A stretch of 64,000 nt of DNA from Eretmocerus hayati (Eukaryota > Arthropoda > Insecta > Hymenoptera > Aphelinidae): contig CM056744.1 of assembly GCA_029851415.1 (NCBI GenBank), positions 98,241,338 through 98,305,337 of the forward strand, in the 5' to 3' direction. The notes beneath the pieces were generated by a model, which did no database searches, was not told the DNA's origin, and saw nothing but the letters and a program-made list of their open reading frames with translations. The position numbers and the translations under genes are program-made. The first letter of the stretch is position 1, and each line of letters begins with the position of its first letter. Positions 44,334 to 55,164 of this stretch are shown in pieces.

Positions 44334-47122
44334 TTGAGCAATGCTGTGCCTGATATTCAACTCCCGTTCATTGACGCACTTCAAACCTTGGCAGGCACGA
44401 AGAGTGATAGTTAAAATCCACCTATTTTTTTCTGTTATCTTCAATGCCAAGACTTCATGGCGGTACACATACAACAGAGCAGAGACTTTGTTCAAGAGAA
44501 CCAACGTTTTTCGATTGAGCTGCAACTTTTGTCCTGAAAAACCTTTCAAATTCTCTGGAGTGAATCGTTGTTACGTGGAAGCTAGGAATCACCGCGTAGT
44601 TATTTGAGAAATTTTTGAAAAATTCCAGACAGATATAAAGTCAGTGTCAGGAGGCTCGTTGAGCTTGTTTGAATAATAAGTGATGCACAGATTTTCGTGA
44701 GTGATTCATGTATCTTTGCATTTGGTTTGAACATGCGAAATACTAGAGAAAACTCGAAAAAACCCTTTGCAGGGCTATGCCGACTAGACTAACTCGTATA
44801 TACTCAAGTTTACAAACTATGCTTGAAGCAGCCGCGGTGCACGGCCAATACATATCACGTCGTCACTGTGAAACTACTGGATGAAATGATCTGAAATTTT
44901 GCAGAAACAAATTATCGTCTAAACACGATCAGGTGGTTTATTTCGAGCTAACGCGTCAAAATTCTCTGCTAGCCACAAAAAACCTGTTTCTTGGGGACAT
45001 TAATTTTCAAACTTCATTAAACAGCAAAGAAAGTACTATAGAGTCCATTTTCATGGAATTGAGGTTATTCATTCGGAAAGTAGAGATTTCAAGCTTCAAA
45101 ATTACCCCCGGCAGGTTTCTGTAGGTGCTATAGAAGCGAAGATATGATGCTGACAATCTTTTAGGCGAAAGTGGACACATTCACCCCTGTGGACACATTC
45201 ACCCCGGTTCACGGTAATTCAGAAAACTGAATAATTGAGTATGTGATACTGTATTTTTTGCTCACAACTTTGAACTGCTCTGACCGAATTTGATTTTAAA
45301 AGCAGCATTTGAGAACTGACTCAAAAGGCTATCGGCTATCTCTGGTGAAAACCCTTCACATTTTTTTCTAACACCCCGGGCTGGAGTCCTTACAAATAAA
45401 AAAAAGTGAATTCTGTATCCTAAAATTCCAAACTGTATGATGATGAACCGCGTGTATGCAAGTTTTTAGCTTTTATTTATACTTCTCAAGCACCTTGAGG
45501 TTTTTTTTATTCCCAAAAAATTTTCAACGGAATCTGAAGACGTTTTCTCTCCAAAAAATTTCCTCATATAGGAGTCCGCAACCCCATTGTACTTATGAGA
45601 TTGATTAAATCGGGAATGAGTCTCTCTAGTATAATCACGTTTGATGCTAAATGCTCAAATATGAGTAGAAAGTTACTGAAAGAGCAAATTTGTTTCCAGT
45701 AATCAGCATCTATTTGCAGAAGATGTTTATGACGTAGATCCTTGCAAAATAGCCCATAATACTTTTTCTACGTCTCCAAAACTACACTTGATCGATAACT
45801 GGTCTGATTTTCGCGGAACCCCTCAATATGTGGAAGAACTCCCGAAGACGAGCCTCAAGCCAGATGCGGGTTGAAAGTTTCATTCTAAAAGTATAGATTA
45901 TGCAATTCTTTGGCTGTTTCAGCGCAAGTCAGGAAGAGCGCGGTATTCCTCATTCTTGCTCACAAATGATTTTATCTGCTGAATTGGGGTTACAATTTCT
46001 TTCGACTGAAAATTTAGAATCTCACCAAAACGGGTTCGACATTATGTGATGGAAAGTACTGGTTTCTGCTGCTTTTTACTCCGTGTATTCACTGTACAAA
46101 TACTTGGAGAGAATTCGTGAAGCAAATACCATTTACCTAGTGTGTGCATAGTAGAGAATGCAACAATATTGTCTAAATGAATGAGAAATGAATTCATTAA
46201 TTAATCTATAAATAAATAATTATGAATAAAATAATAATTAATAGATAATTTATTTTAGGATGAAGGAAACAAAAGATACTGTTACAATTTGTGGTTGTTT
46301 TTCAGATTCTCGCAACATTTGTAGCAGTCTTCATCCGACAAGTTTTCATGCACTACCTGAAAATTATATGCTCAGAACCATGTGATACTCTATGGTAATT
46401 TCAGTGTCGCATAAGCTCATAAAATTAACGCAGACAATCTCATGGATATACAAGTACTTGAAATAAATTTTATTCAACAATGTCGATCTGTGACTGGTTC
46501 ATACAGAGCACTACAGTAAACCTATGTGAACAATTGTTTCTATCCAAAATGCAATTACTTCAATTTTCAGAATGTCTAGAATTTATTTTGATTATGTAAA
46601 AGTACCTGATAACATGCTTGTCAGTTTTAGAGCCATCCGTAGGATATTTTCCCGTGAGTGTCTGACGATTTATCAAGGCCTTTTGTGTTGCATATTACAC
46701 GAGTAATTTTTGATTTAAAATGAATGAAAGGAGAGTTAAAATTTTGAAAACCTCCTCGACCTAATCAATGAATGGCCCCTCAATCTAGCAACAGATTACA
46801 TTCACTATGCACTCACTGCTTAATGTTTGAACAACGTTTTTTAACAATTCTCAATTTCACATACTTATACAGTATACGTCAACCTAGTTCGGTTTGAGTC
46901 ATGAGTATTTTCTTTAGCACGTAGCATATCACAGCAGATAGTGCTCAATGTACACTTCATCGATGAGTACTTATGATTATGTAGCTTCCTTATGTGATAA
47001 TTACAATGTATTTTGTACCTTGACTCAATTGAACTGATAAGAGACGTGCATAATGAACAACTTGCCAAACACAGCAAGACTGTTTTATTGGCATTACTTA
47101 ATGAAGTTTGAGTTGAATTGAT

Positions 47123-49245
47123 CTAATTAAATAGAGTAGGATCCTCTAAAAAGACTGCAAGCTGCAATTTTCGAATGTCTTCACTTATTGACTCACATTG
47201 GGGACAGAATTCTAAAAATTTTTTTATATCAATTTTCTTGGGTAGTGCAGGTATGTTCATCATGCTCAGAGCAAGTTCAGCAAAGTTTTGATAGCTCACT
47301 ATTGCTCGGAGCCAGAAAATGTTTGGGTCAATTGGAGTGCTATTGAAGAGTCTCCCAAATAACTTTGACTTGTGGTGGTAATCTCCTAGACAAGCCATTG
47401 TCGTTTTATCTTTCATAAGAAGAGCTAAATAGTTGAATATGTCCTCACTCTCTACATCACTCATTTTATATGCATGGTATAAGGGATTAAGATACATACA
47501 TAGAAAATGTGTTGGTTCCAGATGAAATGAGATAACCTCCTGAATTGTATATTTCCCATCGATGCATCCATCAATGTCTTTCATGTCCATGATCAGGGAA
47601 ACAGCTTTGCTCATTGACATCGAGGCCAGATTTATATCTAGATAATCCAATACCTTGTTAAAATTATGAGCTTCATTCACTTTTTCAGTAGTCACAACAA
47701 ATACAACTCTTTTAAGCTGTGATATCAATTCTGAAAAGGTATTTAAGTAGAAAACAAATTTTCTATCTTTTGGATAGTGGATGGGCTCTGGTATAAGGAG
47801 GCTATTAGTCACAATAAATGACAGATATACATTATACGACTCCTTGACAGTGTCTATACACTTCTTGCAAAAGTTTCCAAAAGACTCTATTGTGTGTTCT
47901 TTTGATTGGCACCAATCAACTGCTATGTATTGCCCATCGTCAGTTATGGCAGCGCTCAGTAAATATGTATGCCCAGCTTCAGTATCGACTTGAACATACA
48001 TGACACCAGTTAATTGTTTTGACGAGTAGATATCAGTGGTATGTTGAAGAGCATTGCTGACTATTTGTCCTTCGAATTCACTTACTGGAGGTACCTCATA
48101 ATTTTCATGAATTTCAGCTAAAAGATTTTGTACATGCACTGATTTAGTTTCTTCAAAACTAACTCCAAGCCGCAGAAACATTTTGGCAACAAGGCCATTG
48201 ATCTTCTGAAAATAAGTACTTTGAGATGAGCCTATATTCTCTTGTTCGTCAACTTTTTGGGAAGTCGGTAATGTCTTTGCAACATGTAATGGAGCATCAG
48301 CAGCAATAGCAGGTTCATCACTTTTTCTCTTCTTACTTGAACATACAACAGCAGCAGATGTCTGCTGCTGTTGTCGAATACTTGGATCATTGAGCACACT
48401 TGGAGTTGTGCTACTTCGTCCACTTGCATTGCCATTGGTCACAATGCTTTGATCAATACTCGTTATTCCACTTGTACTACTGGTCACAGTACTCACATCA
48501 GTACTCGTTGCACTTGATTGATTCTTCAAGCATTGCTCTCTATAACAGAATCAAGAATACAAAAAGTTTATGAAAATTCATCAATCATGCTTCAATGAAC
48601 AGTTGAGTGAAATAGCTGATTGATAACAGAAGACTTACCTGTGTGCTAACAGAAAAGCCCTGCAGTGCTTTGAAAAAAATGTTCTACAGTTGTGACATTT
48701 GGCTCCTTGTATACTTATATCTACATTTTCTTCACCAGCATCTGGGATACCTTGAATGCTGATTGATGAACTGTTTTTCCGCACAGGAGTGAACCCTTCC
48801 CAGTGGGCTCCAAGGTTTCTTGGTCGCATTAACTTTTTGCTTTTCTGAGCCCCAATTTCTGTAGATTCCTGTAACAAAATTTGAATGAGAGAAAGGCTAG
48901 GTAATGACACTCAGTTGGTTTACAATGTAGCATGATTTCTCAGGATCTTGAATTGTAAATAAAGTAGCCAGCGGGGGGTAGAAAATAAGTTTTGTGCAAG
49001 AGACGAATGAGTAGACTATTAGATTTCTCTCTGTATAAAATGCAACAATAACAAAACATTTAGCAAATAATATTTACAAAGCTCTGAGCAAGGACACTTT
49101 TTTCACACAGGATCTGCTTAAAAATTTTCCTACAAACTAACCTCAACACAATTGGATGACAAAGTAGGATGATTTCTTTGCAATTACATATACTTATTAG
49201 ATATTGGGGGAAGGATTCAAATATGCTTCTGCTTACCTGCTCCAT
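47123..49245 (-). CDS. hAT-derived BED-finger protein, 551 aa, three exons (right arm copy)
   Basis: Mirror of 20243-22365 with exons 49245-49237, 48868-48639 and 48539-47123, ending at the stop at 47123. The translated exons I compared are identical to the left copy, so both copies remain open and either or both could be expressed. AATAAA is at about 47084-47089. Confidence 0.8.
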
Positions 49246-49530
49246 GTCGAAACTGTCAAATAGACTTTTGGTGAAAAATGCCTACACTTTCAACAACCAC
49301 GAGGGAAGAGATCTGGCTGATCAGAATCTTTCGAAGTAAGCGGAACGGAATCGGAATATCGGATCGCTCGTCGCGCGTCGATAGAGAAGATCTCGTCTCG
49401 GGACGTGAAAAGAGGGCGCAGCGCGCGGGTTCCGAATGTTCGGAAGGCAGGTATTCTAGAGGTATTTCAGAGGTCTCCGATACCTCTGAAATACGTATCT
49501 CGAGTTGGGTATTTTAGACTGCCAACGCTG

Positions 49531-49538
49531 CTTACAGC
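49531..49538. other. Right 8-bp target-site duplication CTTACAGC
   Basis: Direct repeat of 19955-19962. The reconstructed empty target reads GCTCTG-CTTACAGC-TGTGAG. Confidence 0.9.
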
Positions 49539-49790
49539 TGTGAGTTGTGTTGTGGCTCTCCCCTCGATCTGCGCACAAAGCCGCGTTTGCGTTTACACAA
49601 TGTAAAATCGCGCATCAGAGCATTCAGAGCCTCGACACCAACACAACAATACCAAAGTGTGTCAATGACACGCTCACACGAAGTTCACCGACAAGAAATC
49701 TTGTCTCCACGCGCCCGAGTTCAATAAAAGCGAATAAAAATAGCTATGTATGAAGAAATCGTGCCCGTGAAATACACTTACGCTGACAAG

Positions 49791-50116
49791 GGGAGTCCGG
49801 AGGGTCCGGGTCACCAAATCTCACCAAACTTTTTCCACAGGCTCGTACCACCTAGAACATGGAGAATCCAGAGTAACTCCATCAAATGGACTTTCATTTC
49901 AGAGCTACGAGCAAAAACGCTGGCATTGCCAGTAAACCCATATATATATAATACTTTTTGACATGGGCCTATATGGGCAATTCTTACGTTTTTGCTTGTA
50001 GCTCTGGACAGAAGGCCCATTTGAGGGAGTCACTCTGGATTCTCCATTTTCTAGGTGGTACGAGACTGTGAAAAAAGTTTAGTGAGGTATGATGACCCGG
50101 ACCCTCCGAACTCCCG
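49791..50116. mobile_element. ~325-bp fold-back MITE
   Basis: Inverted ends GGGGAGTCCGGAGGGTCCGG and CCGGACCCTCCGAACTCCC. Pairing continues through CCAAACTTTTTCCACAG and the GAACATGGAGAATCCAGAGT block to a loop near 49950. Non-coding. Confidence 0.8.
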
Positions 50117-50234
50117 TTGCGAGTCCGATTTTCGGGCCCCACAGTGAATGGGGCCCAATCAATTTCTTACTTGATCTCGTTTCTTGAACCTACTTTAGCC
50201 TATCTTACTCCATTTGAGCCTACCAGATAATCCT

Positions 50235-50900
50235 GAAGGTTGGGGACGAAACTGACCACGGATTCGGTTTCTACATCAAAAAATACACGAAAAACACATG
50301 TTCACGTCTTGGGAACGATCCGACTCAAAATTCGCATTCTTGGCGTCCATTGGAGGAGCCGCGGGTTCACGGACTCGATACCTTGGAGTTTTTCATTTTT
50401 TGGACCAGCTAGATCTCGTGATCTAACGCGTAAAACCGACTTCCTCGAGTGACCATTCTGAAGTGAGTTACACCAGGCGGCTATCAATTGAAATTACTTT
50501 TAGAGACATCAAAGGACGCGCATGCACAAGAGATGCAAATACTGGATTTAAATTTGTTTCAAAGATAATTTTTGCATTTTTGACCACTTTCCACCGCCAA
50601 GACTGATAGTTTTCGAAACCGTTTTCGCTGTAACATGACCCGGCAAACACGATGAAGTGGTTAACTAACGTCTTGATTACAGGTAACATGGTTAGAAATC
50701 AATTCTTATGTTTTATGAATTTTCTTAAAGGCCTCAATCACAGGTTGTCGATATAAGAATACTGCTCTCCTATTTGTCCGAGTTCCGAAGATATGTTGAA
50801 AAAAATTTGGTTGTTTCATTGAAATCCATCGAAACACGATTCTACTAATGGAACGCCGATTTTCAACTTTTTTGGAGGATTACTTAAAACACCGTACGAC
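50235..50900. repeat. Copy of the 3220-4470 dispersed repeat family
   Basis: CGGATTCGGTTTCTACATC, AATTCGCATTCTTGG and GATACCTTGGAGTTTTTCA match the 3850-4020 region, and 50570-50690 matches 4180-4300. Only one side of the fold-back is present. Confidence 0.6.
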
Positions 50901-51109
50901 ACAGAGATGACCTTGGGACGTTAGAAAGCTCTTTCCCCACTCAAAGCTTATGAAATAGAGAGGTCATGCTTTTCTCTTCAGAATGATTGGCGAACCATTC
51001 GTGTCCAATGGTGCAGCATCGTAGTTAGGCGATTCGTTCTTACCCATCAAAACTGTACAACTAGCTGTCCAAGGAGTCTAGCTGGGTTCAACTGCCTTCA
51101 GATAATAGA

Positions 51110-51390
51110 CAGAGGATCTAACTCTCATCATACAACCGATAAAAGGGCGTAACTCCCATCATATAATCGACAAAAGGGCCTAAGTGCACTTAGGCCCTTT
51201 CATCGAATATGTAAAAGGGCCTAAGTGCACTTAGGCCGTTTTATCGAATATGCCCTTTTTCTGATCTATGGGGTTTTCGAAGTTTATGGAAAAACAACTT
51301 TCATGGGGTGATAGATCATGGTTCAAGGGTTCAAAAAAGCGGTAGGCCGGAAAAAGGGCCTAAGTGCACTTAGGCCCTTTTTCCACCCAC
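51110..51390. repeat. AAGGGCCTAAGTGCACTTAGGCCCTT palindrome cluster
   Basis: The palindrome AAGGGCCTAAGTGCACTTAG (continuing GCCCTT) occurs three times, at about 51173, 51222 and 51354, with degenerate copies between. It shares the TTAGGCCCTTT core with the 17361-17960 minisatellite. Confidence 0.8.
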
Positions 51391-51621
51391 CCCCTCAATT
51401 GGTGGAGTTGCAGAAAAATCAACATTCATAAGATACAAACCTAAACTCCAACCGAAGCAAGTTTCCGCAAGCGCGCGACAAATTGCATTGAATTAAAAGA
51501 GTTCCATCTTATCCCAGAATTGGGAGGAAGGTTCGTGCGAGTATTGTTGAACATTGTAGACATTTAGTGAGACTTATTTTTTATCACCAAAAGTCGCTGA
51601 ATCAGAGGACGAGCCTCGACA

Positions 51622-51985
51622 ATCTGTGATGTTCTGGCAGAAAAATTATTCTTCGACTCAATTTTTTTCAATATTTGGAAGAAGACGATTTTCACACCCT
51701 GAAAACAATGCCCGTTCAAATTTCACACCCTTTAATTTATTGTTAAAAATCAACAAACAGGCATTCTTTGTGCACCCCATTACGGCTTGTTGGATACTTT
51801 TAGCCCGCCGAAAAGTGCTTAGAATAATTTCACACTCGCCCCTTGTAATTCCACACCCCGTGGATTCTCTGTAAAATGTTTGTTGATTGAGATTCAACGC
51901 TCAAAAGTCAATTAATAAAATCGTCTTCTTCCAAATGGTGAAAAACAAATTGAGTCGAGGAATAATTTTTTGCCAGGACATCACA
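51622..51985. repeat. Inverted repeat, ~70-bp arms
   Basis: TCTGTGATGTTCTGGCAG at 51622 and its inverted diverged copy ending at 51985 flank a ~225-bp interior. They pair over AAAAATTATTCTTCGACTCA and AAGAAGACGATTTT. Confidence 0.7.
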
Positions 51986-51989
51986 GATG

Positions 51990-52868
51990 CCTCGACATTG
52001 AATTTGAATCAACACTAACACAACCAATGCTCTGCACGCAAGAGCCAAGATTACGTTTGGCTGTTCCCAACCCAAAATTCCAACCTCGGCATTTGCACTG
52101 TTTGAAAGGAACGGATTCCGATTGAGAGGAGACGAAAGCGCTCTCATCGCTCTTAGCCCGCACGAGCATTCGATCAGAAAACGTTGAAAGTGCTCTGAGC
52201 ACTGTGAGCGCTGTGAGCGACATGATCGAATAAACCTATTTATTCCGATAACGTAACGGATCCAATTCTCAGCCTCTTCCTCGTTATCAAAGCTATCCGG
52301 ATAGTCATCCATATAAGTATTTTTTTGTGAACTTTTTGCCACTTCCGAAAATTTCCCGATAAACTCTTGCGCGTCGCGATGTTTTATGTACAATTTCGTA
52401 CACGGAGAAGATGTTGAGCCAAACAAAGTCAATCCATGACACATCCAGATGGTTCACGCGGACGGTCTCGGACTCTTCACAATAATCACTGCGCGTCGAG
52501 TCCTTCAAAGCGGATCCGGATTATCAAAAACATATCTTTCAAGTCTCCCATAATCGGGACCAGACGTTGGCAAAATCTCATGAGAACTCTTATCAAAGTT
52601 TCAAGTAAGTCAGGTCCTTGTAACACAAGTGAGTTGAACCTTACGCTATCAATTTCTAATGCAGCATTGGATACTAATCTTAGCTTGCCAGGCTCATTAA
52701 CATTCACAAGACCAAAGTGAGATAGATACTGAATTCGACCTTCTGATTCTCTATTTATAATTTGAGCGAAATTTTGATCAAAGAGGCGATCCGTTCCTTT
52801 ATAATACAACTCGGCATAGACTGGATTCTATCAAGTATTTCCTCCAGTGTACGTAACCTACGTGGAGC
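51990..52868 (-). pseudogene. BEL/Pao reverse transcriptase fragment
   Basis: The minus frame 52809-52486 carries HFGLVNVNEPGKLRLVSNA and LQGPDLLETLIRVLMRF, then PIMGDLKDMF. These are the N-terminal RT blocks of Pao-type elements. After a frame change near 52450 come GLTLFGSTSSPCTKLYI and the catalytic box KNTYMDDYPDSF (about 52310). Beyond GINR (about 52250) the sequence changes to a dispersed repeat also seen at 7938-8130. Dead copy. Confidence 0.75.
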
Positions 52869-53601
52869 GGTAGAGGGACAATTTTCCCTATCCATTTTTC
52901 CCAATGTCAAAAGTACCAAAATATATTTTCCCAATGGAAAAATTCTCCAATGACATTTTTCCCGGGACAAAAGTTTCCCAATCCAATTTTTCCCAACTGA
53001 TTTTTTTCCCAAAAGGAAATGGAATAGTTTTCTACATATATTTTGAACAGAATAGATTGTCCCTAGTATGAAGTGCGAAGTACAAAATTTAAGTTTGGAT
53101 TAAGACAAAATGTGCAGAGTCGTTCAGCCACACGCCTAAAATTCCACTTCAACTCTCCTAGTTCATAGTAGACAATCAGAGTGGTTTAATTGTGAGGACA
53201 ACATTTATGTATGCACTATGTAGAAAAAGGCAAGGCATCATCAGGGTATTTTCCAAGAATGACGATATTATCCCTCATCTACGAAGGATAAGATATGATA
53301 TATGCGATATGTAAGTAATCGTTTGTATGAATAATAGGATGACATGAGATTGTACCCTTCAAATTTATCTAATCCAAGCCATTCTATTTGAAATATGTAT
53401 GGAATGATATTCAGTTGTCGTTAGTAATCAGTTTTATTCCATATTTATGCCTGGATCGAGCGTAAATATGAATTTGGAAAATTATACTATTGGGAAAGAT
53501 GTCATTTGGAAACAATTATTGTGGGAGAAAAAAGCTTTGGGGAGAAAGTCTCTGAGAAAATTTTTTTGGGAAAAATGGATCGGGAAGAATGTCCACCAAT
53601 C
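52869..53601. mobile_element. 733-bp MULE-like MITE, 9-bp TSD
   Basis: ACGTGGAGC is repeated directly at 52860-52868 and 53602-53610. The imperfect ends are GGTAGAGGGACAATTTTCCC and, on the right complement, GATTGGTGGACATTCTTCCC. The interior is rich in GGGAAAAATGG/CCATTTTTCCC variants. A 9-bp duplication fits Mutator-like elements. It separates the protease and RT parts of the BEL/Pao remnant. Confidence 0.75.
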
Positions 53602-53699
53602 ACGTGGAGCAAATGGTCGATTATCCAGAATATAAACTTAATAATCTTCCACGAAAGACCTACTTCCCATGCTCCATTCACATGACGACTAGTTTGCTC

Positions 53700-54350
53700 A
53701 CGAATTCGGAAGCCACGTGCATTTTTGGATGTGTCCTTGGTTTGCACTAATTCCAATTGACTCTAAGGAAAAATACTCTTACAGCATTTTTTCTAGATCG
53801 TCGCTCTTACATTCGTTAACTCCAGACATGTTCATACACCTTTCTTCTGGAAATCGTGATGACTCTAGAGTAAAATCTTTACCGTGCAAGGACCAACCCA
53901 AAAGAAAGCGTGATAGTAAAATCTGTCCATCATTAATTCTACGATTTCGGCAGTTAGTATGAGCCTCGTATTGTTTTGAACAACCAATGAATCTGGACTC
54001 GATTTGTACGGAGTAACTCTGATGTTTGAAATAATTCCACAATATTCAGAAGGTTCAGGAGTTACAAATTGTGACATTAATGAAAAATCGTTGACAATTG
54101 AAAACGTCTTTGAGAGAGAGAATTTCAGAGCCACACTAAATTTCCAAATTCTCCACCTTCTCAGAAATTGGAAATAGTCGCAGTTTGACTGACTCCGCGC
54201 AACTCCATGTTAACACCAATTCTCTTCATTTGTACTCTATTTGCTAATTCTCTACTAATGGCAGTGACTGTTGATCCTCGGTCTAGGAGAACGTACGCAG
54301 ATTCAGATGATTTCAAACCTAAAATCTCGACGGCAATGTATTTTAGAAAG
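53700..54350 (-). pseudogene. BEL/Pao protease region fragment
   Basis: The minus strand reads AYVLLDRGSTVTAISRELAN near 54300-54240, resembling the aspartic protease active site LLDSGSxxTxI with Ser changed to Arg. Downstream comes RFLLGWSLHGKD near 53900, matching the post-protease lGWvxhG block. Several frame changes. It is upstream, in transcription order, of the RT fragment. Confidence 0.6.
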
Positions 54351-54555
54351 ATCGCGAAATTTAGTCATAATAATGGTTGAGGTGTTGAATTCAGTGTAAT
54401 CAAAGGAAAGAGGTTGAGGACCTCTCAGGGGCTTTGGATTTGAAGGTTTCAACTGAGGTTTTGAAGAGTCATGTGAATTTTCGCCTATTAATTACATTAA
54501 TTGATAACACAGCCACACAAAAACAAAATCTGAATCTGGTAGTCTGCATATGTTA

Positions 54556-54920
54556 TCTATAGGTTTCTGGGGCCGCTGATACCGAATCCGGGATCGGTTT
54601 CGTCCCAACACGTCAGAATTTTGACAAAACCTCAAAATACTATGATAGAACGGGAATTCTCGAGGATTTTGGGTTCCGGAATCAAACTAACCTACTTATC
54701 GGTTTTCGGAGACGCTAAATCCGATACCGGGGTTGGTTTTGCTCTAGTGCGTCACAATTTTGATATAACCTCGAATAACCATAATTTTTTCGACGAATTT
54801 TCGAAAAACTTTTGGACTGGGAATCCCACCAAGGTATTTATCGGTTTTTGGGGTCGCTGAATTCAAATCCGGGATTGTTTTTGCTCTAGTGTGGCACAAT
54901 TTTGACAAAATCTCGAATTG
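54556..54920. repeat. ~140-bp tandem repeat, about 2.7 units
   Basis: Units contain CGCTGATACCGAATCCGGGAT, then GGTTTTGCTCTAGTGCGTCA, and AATTTTGACAAAACCTCGAA, at about 54560, 54700 and 54843. The CR1-like LINE 3' end abuts the last unit. Confidence 0.7.
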
Positions 54921-55164
54921 AGTATTTAGTATTTATTTAGGAAAATTCACGGGCCTGATGGCCCAATATGAACATATACATATACAATTGAAAAGAAGAA
55001 TATATATATAAATGACACAATAGTAAACAAGGCGAGAACGAATATAATAGAATATAAAAATAAAAATTTCAGAATTATAGGAAGGTAAGATATCACAGTA
55101 AGAGAGCTGAGAAATATGAGTCAAATACACAACTTAACATAGAAATCTCTGCAACATTTGTGAG
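54921..55164 (-). other. 3' UTR of the CR1-like LINE
   Basis: On the minus strand the region ends in TAAATAAATACTAAATACTC, a short repeat tail as expected for CR1-like elements rather than a poly(A). Confidence 0.5.

Larger units (their letters stand above)
19963..49530. mobile_element. Giant palindromic hAT-type transposon, 29,568 bp
   Basis: Both ends are the same sequence in opposite orientation, starting CAGCGTTGGCAGTC, and are flanked by CTTACAGC repeated directly. CAG-start termini and 8-bp duplications are the hallmark of hAT elements, and each arm encodes two hAT-family proteins. The inverted repeat does not stop after 10-30 bp as in ordinary hATs but runs 14.2 kb to a 24-bp central spacer. 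The arms also contain nested MITEs (27153, 30363, 30716, 30814 and mirrors). The duplication sits exactly at the palindrome edges, so the palindrome appears to have inserted as one unit. A break-and-rejoin origin cannot be excluded from sequence alone. Confidence 0.85.
34186..49530 (-). repeat. Right arm of the giant palindrome (15,345 bp)
   Basis: Longer than the left arm by 1146 bp. The difference is accounted for by a 1145-bp insertion plus TSD at 43189-44341, a 5-bp insertion (GAATA near 49455), and two 2-bp losses, in a C-run near 36870 and a TA-run near 42070. Confidence 0.95.

Noticed and set aside
19963..49530. The palindrome as a pure assembly or read artefact
   Set aside because: Arm-specific insertion with its own duplication, several small differences between arms, and an 8-bp direct repeat plus hAT termini exactly at both edges. 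Raw reads would still be needed for proof.
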